A stretch of 64,000 bases of DNA, taken from positions 372,001-436,000 of the forward strand of contig NZ_CP119574.1 in assembly GCF_029278605.1 (NCBI RefSeq), given 5' to 3'. Both the position numbers and the translations under genes were made by a program. The notes under the pieces were generated by a model, which saw only the letters and a list, made by a program, of their open reading frames with translations, searched no databases and was not told the origin of the DNA. How positions within the stretch are numbered: position 1 is the stretch's first letter; each line of letters starts with the position of its first letter. This DNA is from Cupriavidus sp. WKF15. GTDB lineage: Bacteria > Pseudomonadota > Gammaproteobacteria > Burkholderiales > Burkholderiaceae. Below, piece by piece: positions 54,830 to 62,589 of the stretch.

Positions 54830-55735
54830 ATGGAGACAACGATGTTCGAAACAAGCATTGCGAGGACGACAGCCCTGACGGCATTCGATGCCGTCACTTC
54901 GGAAGCCGAGGACTTTGGTCACATCGTGTCGAAGTCGCCAAAGTCAAAGGTTCAATGTTCCTCCTGTGCGCTGCGGCACATCTGCATGGCGTCCGCACTG
55001 GATGAGAAGGAGGTCGCTCGCCTGAGTGGCGTTGTCCTCAACTGGCGAGCGGTCAGGCAGGGACAGGCGCTGTACCGGACCGGCGATCCGTTCCACAGTG
55101 TGTACGCGTTGCGCTCAGGTTCGTTTAAGACCGTTCTCTCGCACCAGAGTGGCCGGGAATATGTATCCGGTTTCTTCCTGCCTGGCGAAACTCTCGGCGT
55201 AGACGGCATTGCGACTGAGCAGCACATTTGCGATGCCGTTGCCCTCGAGGACAGCGCCGTCTGTGTGATCCCGTTCCATCTCCTGGAAGCGCTGTGCCGC
55301 GAGGTCAAGCCATTGCAGCTACACGTTCATAAGATGTTGAGCGCGGAAATCGTACGCGAAACCGGTCAGAGGATGCTGCTCGGGAACCTCACCGCCGAGC
55401 AGCGCGTGGCCGCGTACCTGCTCGACATCTCGGCTCGGTTCGAGCGCCGGGGCTATTCGGCGACCGACTTCACGTTGCGCATGACACGGGAGGAGATTGG
55501 GAGTTACCTGGGCCTGACACTGGAAACTGTCAGCCGTACTTTGTCCCGCTTCCAGCAGGAAGGCATGATCCGGGTCCATGGCAAGCAAATCACGCTATGC
55601 GACCTTGAGGCGCTTGACGCGCGCTGGGGGCAGGCAAAGGCAACAGTGTCCGCACGCCTCGCCTGCGCCCAAACGCATGCGGCCACCAGCACTCGCTTCG
55701 ACTGGGGTACAGCCTCGAATGAGGCCCCATGCTAA
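54830..55735 (+). CDS. FNR/CRP-family regulator with a Cys cluster
   Basis: Starts at 54755 (TTG), 54830 and 54842 are possible; ATG 54830 is used. The Cys-rich VQCSSCALRHICMASALDEK (C-x2-C-x5-C) plus a later Cys in EQHICDAVALED fit the [4Fe-4S] oxygen sensor of FNR. A cyclic-nucleotide-like beta-roll follows, and the HTH REEIGSYLGLTLETVSRTLSRFQ has the E--SR residues that read TTGAT half-sites. It probably activates uspA and other genes here when oxygen is low. The C-terminal tail of about 40 residues is longer than usual. Confidence 0.92.
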   Translation: METTMFETSIARTTALTAFDAVTSEAEDFGHIVSKSPKSKVQCSSCALRHICMASALDEKEVARLSGVVLNWRAVRQGQALYRTGDPFHSVYALRSGSFKTVLSHQSGREYVSGFFLPGETLGVDGIATEQHICDAVALEDSAVCVIPFHLLEALCREVKPLQLHVHKMLSAEIVRETGQRMLLGNLTAEQRVAAYLLDISARFERRGYSATDFTLRMTREEIGSYLGLTLETVSRTLSRFQQEGMIRVHGKQITLCDLEALDARWGQAKATVSARLACAQTHAATSTRFDWGTASNEAPC

Positions 55736-55738
55736 GTC

Positions 55739-56386
55739 TTAGAAGTCCTCGTCCTCGCCAAACAAATGATGGTGCAGGGCATACCGTACCAGCGCGGCTT
55801 CGCTCGACATATCCATTTTCTCCATCAGGCGCATCTTGTAGGTACTGACGGTCTTGGCGCTCACACACAGCGCCGCCGCGATGGCCGTCAGCGACTCGCC
55901 CAGGACCAGACGGCGATAGACCTCCAGTTCGCGGTCGGACAAGTGCAGGTGAGGCGCCTCGCCATGTTGATCCCGCAAACTCGTCGCGAGTTTTCCTGCG
56001 ATGGCCGGGCTGACATAGGTGCTGCCATTGGCTACCTGACTAATGGCGGCGACCACTTCATTTGCGGCGCTTTCCTTGGTCAGGTAGCCGGCAGCCCCCG
56101 CCTGGAAAGCGCGAACAATGTATTGTGCCTCCGCATGCATGGTAAGCACGAGAATGCGCAACGCCGGCTGCTCGTCCCGCAACAGACGAATCAGTTCCAA
56201 CCCGCTGCGTCCCGGCATGGAGAGGTCGAGTAACATCACCTGCGGGCTGCAATCGCGCACCAGAGAAAGGACCTGCGCCCCGTCCGCAGCTTCGGCGACG
56301 ACCTCGAACTTGCCGGCTCGCTCCAGGATCTGCCTGAGCCCGTCGCGGACCAATGCGTGATCGTCGGCAATCATGACACGTACCAC
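55739..56386 (-). CDS. NarL/FixJ-family response regulator
   Basis: The start is a GTG at 56386. The 215-residue protein has a receiver (MIADDHALVRDGLRQILERA, VMLLDLSMPGRSG with the phosphorylated Asp near 55, GYLTKESAANEV with Lys) and a LuxR-type HTH (LSDRELEVYRRLVLGESLTA, IAAALCVSAKTVSTYKMRLM). The kinase gene lies directly upstream. It converges with the FNR gene. It is a candidate reader of the 20-bp palindromes, by position only. Confidence 0.93.
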   Translation of the reverse strand: MVRVMIADDHALVRDGLRQILERAGKFEVVAEAADGAQVLSLVRDCSPQVMLLDLSMPGRSGLELIRLLRDEQPALRILVLTMHAEAQYIVRAFQAGAAGYLTKESAANEVVAAISQVANGSTYVSPAIAGKLATSLRDQHGEAPHLHLSDRELEVYRRLVLGESLTAIAAALCVSAKTVSTYKMRLMEKMDMSSEAALVRYALHHHLFGEDEDF

Positions 56387-56387
56387 G

Positions 56388-57718
56388 TTAAGTCTCCTTG
56401 ACCTGGGGGACTTGTACCATCAGGCAAAATCCCTTTCCAGGGGTGCTATCGATCGAGACGGCACCACCCAGGAGGCGCGCCCGCTCCCGGATGCGAGCAG
56501 GCCCAGCGACTTGCGCGGCCCGGCCCCGGAAGGTTGCTTGTCCCAACCCACGCCATCGTCTTGTATCTGCAGTTCTATCTGGCTCTCTTTCTGGGTAAGG
56601 CGGATCTGTACGGCCGTTGCATCGGCATGACGGATGACATTGCTCAAAGCCTCCTGGGCAATACGGAACATGGCGATTGCCGTTTGCTCCGGAACTTCCT
56701 CGTCGACGCCGTCGACGCTTACCGCCAATCCATACCGGTTGGCAAAATCGTTGGCCAGCCATTCAATGGCGGGCAGCATGCCCAGTTCGTCGAGCAGGGC
56801 CGGTCGCAGGTCACTGGCAATGCGGCGAACCGAGGCTACGGCGTCGTCGATGACTTCGTCCATGGCATCCATCTCCTGAAGGAGGTCTGCAGCTTCACGG
56901 CCGTCCTTCATGTCGGCGCGAAGCATGGATGTGTCCATCTTCAGCGCGCTGAGCCGTTGGCCCAGGTCATCATGGAGTTCTCGCGCAACGCGCCGCTTTT
57001 CCTCCTCACGTATGGCAAGAATGCTGCCGGAGAGCTGCTGCAATTCCTCGCGCGAGCGGCGCAGGGCCTCGTCAGCACGTACGCGTTCGGTGATGTCGCG
57101 TAGCATCACGGTGTATAGCTTGCTGCCACCGTCAATGGTTTGCGAAATGGACGCCTCGATCGGAAATTCGCTGCCATCGCGACGCAACGCGTAGAGGGCT
57201 CGTTGACGTCCCATCTGGCGCTCGGACACCCCGGTGATGCCGAACCGGCGCACATGTTCGTCGTGGACCGCGCGGAAGCGTTCGGGAATGAAATCGCCGA
57301 GCGGGCGACCGATCGCGAGTTCGGCAGGCCAGCCAAACAAGCTCTCGGGCATTGGGTTGAACAGGACGACGCGCTGGTCGCTGTCCACGGTGATGATCGC
57401 CTCCATGGCCGAGCGTATGATGCCCCCCAAGCGCGCCTCGCTTTCTTTCACGCTCTGAAGACCGCCTCCCGAGGCGAGCCCAAGCCTTCTCAGCCGGATC
57501 CAATAGAGACCAACCACGAGCCCGATGCCTGCCCCCAGTAGGGGGATTAACGGCGCCAGAATCTGGGGGTACCGTTCGGCCGCGACCCGAAAGAGGTAGG
57601 CCAGCGCAATGCAGAGTACAACCGCACCACTGCCAATCGCGAAATCGATAGCAAGCGGGGGCGCTTTTCTGGACGATGGCGGCCGGGCCTTGCCTTTGGG
57701 GGCGAAAGGGTTGGTCAT
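56388..57718 (-). pseudogene. NarX-type PAS histidine kinase, frameshifted near its end
   Basis: From ATG 57718 the protein has two membrane helices (VVLCIALAYLFRV; LIPLLGAGIGLVVGLYWI), a PAS domain (AMEAIITVDSDQRVVLFNPM) and a HisKA_3 kinase domain (KRRVARELHDDLGQRLSALK, NVIRHADATAV, DDGVGWD). At about 56492 one base appears missing: the frame then reads ASGSGRASWV and ends at 56420, while the next frame continues IRERARLLGGAVSIDSTPGK to a TAA at 56388, two bases before the regulator. The last ATP-binding motif is therefore out of frame. It is a true frameshift or a sequencing error. Confidence 0.8.
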
Positions 57719-57899
57719 GCAACGCGCACTGTCTGGCCGGTGTTGTGCTTTTTCTGCACTTATTAACACTATAGGGGGACAGCAGTTAACGGCAATCCCT
57801 CTCGCCAGAAACGTGCTTTATGCGACACCTGTAGCAACGCGGACCGCTGCCGCCATGGGCGCGATTGCTCGCGGGGTTCATTTCCGGAGGCAGTAGACT

Positions 57900-58439
57900 T
57901 GCCCGACCTCGCTCCGATGCCCCCACGGACCACGAGCGCATCGTACAGGCGCTCTGCAAGATCGAACCCGTGGTGGGCGAGGTCCGCTGCCTCGCGCGTG
58001 AGTTTCTTGGCCTCATGCACCGGCGAGGTCCGCGGTAGTTCGATCGATGGTTGAAGCCTGCTGGTCGAACCGCCGCATCTTCACGGCATACTCCAGCGGC
58101 GTGCCCACGCCTTCCACCTGCACTGCGCCGGGGATCGTGCCGCGGGTGATGGGCACCACACTGAGATAGAGATCCGGCGCAAGCCGGCGGTTGAGCCGGA
58201 CTTCGGTTTCGCAGTCGGTGCGGCGCGCCTGCGGGCTGGAAAAATCGACAAAATCGAACCGCACGGGCTTTGCGTGCCTTGTGCGCAAAGCCGCCTGCCA
58301 GGAAGACGCGCGAGATATGGGTCTCTGTGACGCTGATCTCGGTGACCGGGTATGGGTGGGCGTCGGGTTGCCGCAAGGCGGCCGTCAATGCCGTGTCTGC
58401 AATGTCGGGACTCCCGCAGGGCCGCAGTTCCGGCCTCAT
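57900..58439 (-). pseudogene. Relic of a bifunctional aminoglycoside-phosphotransferase-like/ATPase gene
   Basis: Minus-strand pieces in different frames read YPVTEISVTETHISRVFLAG, then VRFDFVDFSSPQARRTDCET, EVRLNRRLAPDLYLSVVPIT and TPLEYAVKMRRFDQQ. These match the N-terminal part of the APH/ATP-binding family. A frame change lies near 58265 and another near 58015. The remaining 400 or more residues of the family are absent, so the gene is dead. Confidence 0.6.
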
Positions 58440-58454
58440 TGTCGAATGCGAAGA

Positions 58455-58970
58455 CTATGCCATACGCACGCCGCGCAAGCCGAGAATAGCCGGAAGGCGG
58501 CTTGCGAATGAACCCCGGCCCCCGCGCATGTCAAACAGGATGCCGGCAATGGCAGGCAGTGCGCGCCAGGGATGGCTCAGCAGCGCTTCCACTTGCTGGC
58601 TGCGGCCCTCGCCGAACAGGCACCACGTACAGAAGTGCTCACAGTTGTTGGTAAGAAGCCGGTAATCGTCCTCACCGAGGCGCGATGCCGCGCGCCGGAC
58701 GGCCTCCGCGCCGACGTACCGGGCCCGCGCGACCGCCCGGGTTTCGATGCCATGACCGTTGGCAAAGCCTGCAAGGGAGGTTTTCTCGACCGGCCCACAG
58801 CGTAGAAAGCCCTTGAATCCGACATAGTGCATCACCTCTCCGTTGCCGGCATAGATGCCGTGATGAACATAACCGCGACGCCGTGTCACCAGATGCGCGC
58901 CCAGGGGAAGCTCGCCGCCCCGGCTGGCTATCTGCTGTAAGGACTCGAGGTCTTGATCATCGTTGCTCAT
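58455..58970 (-). CDS. LRAT-domain (NlpC/P60-like) protein
   Basis: From ATG 58970, after GAGGCAAGCG, the 171-residue protein begins MSNDDQDLESLQQIASRGGE. LPLGAHLVTRRRGYVHHGIY (His) and LLTNNCEHFCTWCLFG (Cys in NCEHF) are the permuted papain-like active site of LRAT/H-rev107 proteins. Family members move acyl groups or hydrolyse lipids; bacterial ones are little known. A hydrophobic C-terminus (LPAIAGILFDM) could touch the membrane. Confidence 0.85.
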   Translation of the reverse strand: MSNDDQDLESLQQIASRGGELPLGAHLVTRRRGYVHHGIYAGNGEVMHYVGFKGFLRCGPVEKTSLAGFANGHGIETRAVARARYVGAEAVRRAASRLGEDDYRLLTNNCEHFCTWCLFGEGRSQQVEALLSHPWRALPAIAGILFDMRGGRGSFASRLPAILGLRGVRMA

Positions 58971-59189
58971 CGCTTGCCTCTTCTTGCTGATTCCCGGTAC
59001 CGCTGTTGCCTGCGTGGGTCCGGAGGTCTGGAGTACCCGGTTCAGTGCTGGCAGGACGCTGCCTTGGATGCCTGAAGTATCGGCGCGGCAAGGCGCCACC
59101 GAAATCATCCTGGGCTGAGAGTGCTGTCCGGTCTTGCCATGGTTGATGTACGGGGAAAGCGAGCCGCGCTGTCCGACAGGGAGCCATCG

Positions 59190-59209
59190 CTGTCAGCGAA
59201 ACCTGACAG
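59190..59209. promoter_or_regulatory. 20-bp palindrome CTGTCAG-N6-CTGACAG, site 3
   Basis: CTGTCAGCGAAACCTGACAG has the same perfect arms as site 1. It lies in the region between the LRAT gene (start 58970, minus) and the GYD gene (start 59632, plus) and could serve either. Confidence 0.6.
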
Positions 59210-59631
59210 CGCGAGACCGTCAGGATGACATGGACGAACCGCGCACGATGCCGCAAGGCGATTGCAGGCATCGTTGGTAAGCGTCTACGAGGAAGCCATC
59301 TGACGATGGGGACGGCGCGCCGGCGGACAAGGCTTTGTTCACGATTGCACCAATGGTCCAATAGGTACAGCCTGTTGCACGAAACAATTCCTAGCGCCCG
59401 TTCGGTGCGACCAATAGTCGACCAATAGCGCAGCCGTGCCGACACGCATTGGAGCATGCTCAGCAACGCCCCCACCCAACAAGCACTGGACGAATCCGCA
59501 AAAGCAGATCTTCGCGTCGCCGTTGAATCTTTGCCTGCGCCACCTTGCGCTGAAACAAAGAGCGCGTTCAAACGGCGGCTACTTTTTAAGCAGGCGCCCA
59601 TCTATATATGGGCCGACTGGAGGAGCGGAAC
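59210..59631. other. Intergenic region upstream of the GYD gene
   Basis: No gene is supported; short frames lack family resemblance. A GGAGGAG site at 59619-59625 serves the following gene. Confidence 0.4.
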
Positions 59632-59946
59632 ATGCCGATATTTATCATGGAAACACGGGTGTCCGTGGAGTCGCTGCATCAGCCGAGATCATTCGAGGCG
59701 CTCGAACGCGGCGTGGCAGGCTACCTGGGAAAAGCCTGCCCGGAGGTCAAATGGCTCGGCAGTTATGCCACGTTTGGGCCTTACGACTACCTCGATATCT
59801 TCGAGGCCAGCGACATTGAAGCCGCGATGCGCGTTTCAGTGCTGGTGCGGGCATACGGCCACGGTGAGGCCACGATCCACCCGGCGGTGGACTGGGGCCG
59901 GTTCAAGCACCTGCTCCGGAACCTGCCAGAACTGCCGCCTGTGTGA
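59632..59946 (+). CDS. GYD-domain protein
   Basis: From ATG 59632 the 104-residue protein reads MPIFIMETRVSVESLHQPRS and SYATFGPYDYLDIFEASDIE, the small alpha/beta GYD (dimeric alpha-beta barrel) fold. The function of the family is unknown. Its stop is 9 bases before the alanine dehydrogenase ATG, so the two are probably one transcript. Confidence 0.85.
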   Translation: MPIFIMETRVSVESLHQPRSFEALERGVAGYLGKACPEVKWLGSYATFGPYDYLDIFEASDIEAAMRVSVLVRAYGHGEATIHPAVDWGRFKHLLRNLPELPPV

Positions 59947-59955
59947 GCAAGCACC

Positions 59956-61071
59956 ATGCGTATCGGCGTTCCCAAAGAGATCAAGGACCAGGAGTACCGG
60001 GTCGGCCTCACGCCGGCCAGCGTGCGCGAGCTGGTCAGCCGTGGCCATGTGGTCATGGTCCAGGCCGGCGCAGGCGCCGCGCTAGGCCTCTCCGATCATT
60101 CCTATACGGTTGCCGGCGCGAAGCTGGTGCCCGACGCGCAGGCGGTATATGGCGATGCCGAGATGATCGTGAAGGTGAAGGAGCCGCAGCTGTCGGAGCG
60201 CGCCTTGCTCAAGCCCGGCCAGATCCTGTATGCCTACCTGCACTTGGCGGCAGACCGCGAGCAGACTGCCGATCTGGTGAAGTCCGGTTCAGTATGCATT
60301 GCGTATGAGACCGTGACCGGCCCGGATGGGCGGCTGCCACTGCTGTCCCCGATGAGCGAGGTAGCCGGTCGCATGTCAGTCCAGGTGGCCGCTGCCTACC
60401 TCGAAAAGCCGCGTGGCAGCATGGGACTACTGTTGGGCGGCGTGCCCGGTGTCGCCCCGGCCCATGTGGTGGTGATCGGCGCAGGCGTGGTCGGCACCAG
60501 CGCGGTACAGATCGCCGTTGGCATGGGCGCGCGCGTGACCGTGCTGGACAGGAATGTCGACCGCCTGCGGCATCTCGGACTGGTTTTTGGCAATCGGGTG
60601 GTGACCGTCTATTCCAGTGTGGACAGCCTCGAACGCGCCGTGCTCAGCGCCGATGCCGTCATTGGGGCGGTGCTGGTGCCGGGCGCGGAGGCGCCCAGGC
60701 TGGTCACCCGCGCCATGGTTGCACGCATGAAGGGCGGATCGGTGGTAGTGGACGTGGCGATCGACCAGGGCGGCTGCTTCGAGACATCCCGGCCGACCAG
60801 TCATACCCACCCCACCTATGTCGTGGACGGCGTGCTCCATTACTGCGTGACCAATATGCCCGCAGCCGTGTCCAGGACTTCGACCTTCGCCCTGAACAAC
60901 GCCACCCTCGCCTATGCGATGGCTATTGCCGACAAAGGCTGGTCCCGCGCGTTGGCAGAAGACAGGGGCCTGCGGGCAGGCCTGAACATCTGTCGCGGCA
61001 ACGTGACGTATGCAGCCGTCGCAAGTGCTCACGGCTACGCGCACGTGCCAGTGGAGCAGGTACTGGCATGA
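59956..61071 (+). CDS. ald: Alanine dehydrogenase
   Basis: The 371-residue enzyme begins [20 protein letters not shown]. Substrate residues are in MIVKVKEPQ (Lys) and [10 protein letters not shown] (His), the NAD motif is [20 protein letters not shown] and the C-terminal part reads [20 protein letters not shown]. It interconverts alanine and pyruvate, ammonia and NADH. In several bacteria it is induced at low oxygen to reoxidise NADH, which suits the FNR/Usp setting. Confidence 0.95.
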   Translation: MRIGVPKEIKDQEYRVGLTPASVRELVSRGHVVMVQAGAGAALGLSDHSYTVAGAKLVPDAQAVYGDAEMIVKVKEPQLSERALLKPGQILYAYLHLAADREQTADLVKSGSVCIAYETVTGPDGRLPLLSPMSEVAGRMSVQVAAAYLEKPRGSMGLLLGGVPGVAPAHVVVIGAGVVGTSAVQIAVGMGARVTVLDRNVDRLRHLGLVFGNRVVTVYSSVDSLERAVLSADAVIGAVLVPGAEAPRLVTRAMVARMKGGSVVVDVAIDQGGCFETSRPTSHTHPTYVVDGVLHYCVTNMPAAVSRTSTFALNNATLAYAMAIADKGWSRALAEDRGLRAGLNICRGNVTYAAVASAHGYAHVPVEQVLA

Positions 61072-61175
61072 TTGGGTCGTGCTCCACATCTACAACGACG
61101 CCCGCGAGGAGAGCCCACGCGCCGTCGTCACTGAGGCGCGTGGGCCCCCGGCCGGAAAGCGGTGGTGAGAGGGCG
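61066..61175 (+). pseudogene. Relic of the helix-hairpin-helix protein domain, copy 2
   Basis: The frame after the ald stop reads [20 protein letters not shown] then VTEARGPPAGKRW and a TGA. It aligns with DWVVLYFYDDDRGENQRTVV in the relic at 42589. Only about 33 residues of the domain remain. Confidence 0.5.
61114..61144 (+). terminator. 10-bp stem hairpin downstream of ald
   Basis: CCCACGCGCC (61114-61123) and GGCGCGTGGG (61135-61144) form a perfect stem around an 11-base loop, 43 bases after the ald stop. No T-run follows, so it is only a possible terminator or a structure that protects the 3' end. Confidence 0.4.
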
Positions 61176-61739
61176 GGAAATGGTTTGCCGGACCCTATAC
61201 TTGACCTGACGCAGGGAAGCTAGGTCCTTGTGAGCGGAGGCCGCTTTGCATCGAGCAGTCAGGCTGCTGCGTCAGCTCCTGCAAGCTGGAGCTGATTTCC
61301 TGGCAGGCTGAAGAGGATTCCGGTAAAGAGCGCCTGAAGTCGGCATGGCCTTATGGCGGTGGAGCCCGCGTCGTGTCAGTCTGGCTGTGCGGACGCGCGT
61401 GCAGGCGTGAAAGAAGTCCTCTGCACGAAAGCGAGCCTCTTCGGCCCGGGATCGAGCATTCGTCCAGGATGGCGCCAGGCCAGATCGCGCAGCTCTCGAC
61501 GGGCGGTGGCGAATTATCAACTCAAATGACAATGGGGACCGAAGTCCCCACCGGCTGTCTTGGTCTACAAGGCTTCAGCGGCCCCGGCATTGGCCTAAGG
61601 CGGCCAGTGCAAAACGCTCATCGTTGGCGTCTATGGATTTGCTTCATTTACGTCAATCGCCTGACGGGTTGCCTGCGCCCCTATGCACGACGCCCTGTCG
61701 AAACCCATACACCGTTCCGTCAGACTTGCTCATTCCTGC
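61176..61739. other. Intergenic region without a supported gene
   Basis: Several short frames exist on both strands, none with family resemblance. It separates the ald unit from the TnpB relic. Confidence 0.4.
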
Positions 61740-62185
61740 TCAAACAGGAACAAAGCTGACTTTCTGCTTCACTGAGGCTGGTTTCGCCACCGTCTTGCGA
61801 CGGCGGCCAGCGCCTTCCTCTCCACAGACTGACACCGTGGAACTCACGGCCATGATCTTTAGGTTTATTGCGGCATTTGCGTCTCGGTCGTGGACGACCC
61901 GCACGACGGACACGTCCACTTGCGCGCCGACAGTGGCAACGCATCGAGCTTGTGCCCACATGCCGCGTTCGAGCACGTCTTGCTGCTGGCGTAGAAGCGG
62001 TCGGCCACTACCACATTGCCGCCGCGCATGTCCGCCTTGTACTCCAGTTGCCCCTTAGCTCGAAAAAGCTCATGTCGGCGATCGAACGTGCCAGACGCCG
62101 GTTTTTCACCATGCCGCGCACGTTCAGATCCCGCACAGGACAGTCTGCCATGTCCCGGGCCATCGACTGAACATGCTTACGATGC
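61740..62185 (-). pseudogene. Relic of an IS200/IS605-family TnpB gene (C-terminal part)
   Basis: Minus-strand pieces read DLNVRGMVKNRRLARSIADM (62040-62140), then in another frame DRFYASSKTCS- and KLDALPLSARKWTCPSC-like, then VVHDRDANAAINLKIMAVSS and KTVAKPASVKQKVSFVPV to the stop at 61740. These are the RuvC-end and zinc-ribbon motifs of TnpB. At least two frame changes disable it. No tnpA gene or element end was found. Confidence 0.75.
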
Positions 62186-62194
62186 ACGCTACGC

Positions 62195-62313
62195 GTCTGC
62201 GGCAACCTCACTGCGCTGCTCCGTGAGGTTGGCAAGCGGCAGCGAAAGGGCGTGCAAAGGCGCTCGGACCTCGATATTGCGATATTGGCGGAAATAGCGA
62301 TCCGCAACATCAA
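62195..62313 (+). repeat. Copy 2 of the ~120-bp sequence at the window start
   Basis: It matches 2-134 in the same orientation, with an internal gap of about 15 bases. One frame encodes CGNLTALLREVGKRQRKGVQ and stays open to a TAA near 62390. It lies beside the TnpB relic. The sequence from 62314 to 62577 shows no further gene and should hold the promoter of the PQQ enzyme. Confidence 0.6.
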
Positions 62314-62589
62314 CCATCTTGCGAGTGCTCAGGCAGGGCAATACGCCGAATGCGACATCTGTCGCATTCACTGCTTCAGTTGTCGCTAATGAAATGAGAC
62401 AGCCGCGCTCAGGGCGCTACGCGGGGGAAGCACCTGAGTCAAAGAAATTTCATGACGGACGCGGGTTCGGCTGACGCCTTAATACGGTGGCATGGAGGTG
62501 TGTGGCGCATGGCACAGAAGCTGCGTATTGCCAGCCGTTTGTCGCGGCAAGCGACCGTAAACCGGCGTCAATAGAACAAGGAGACGATA

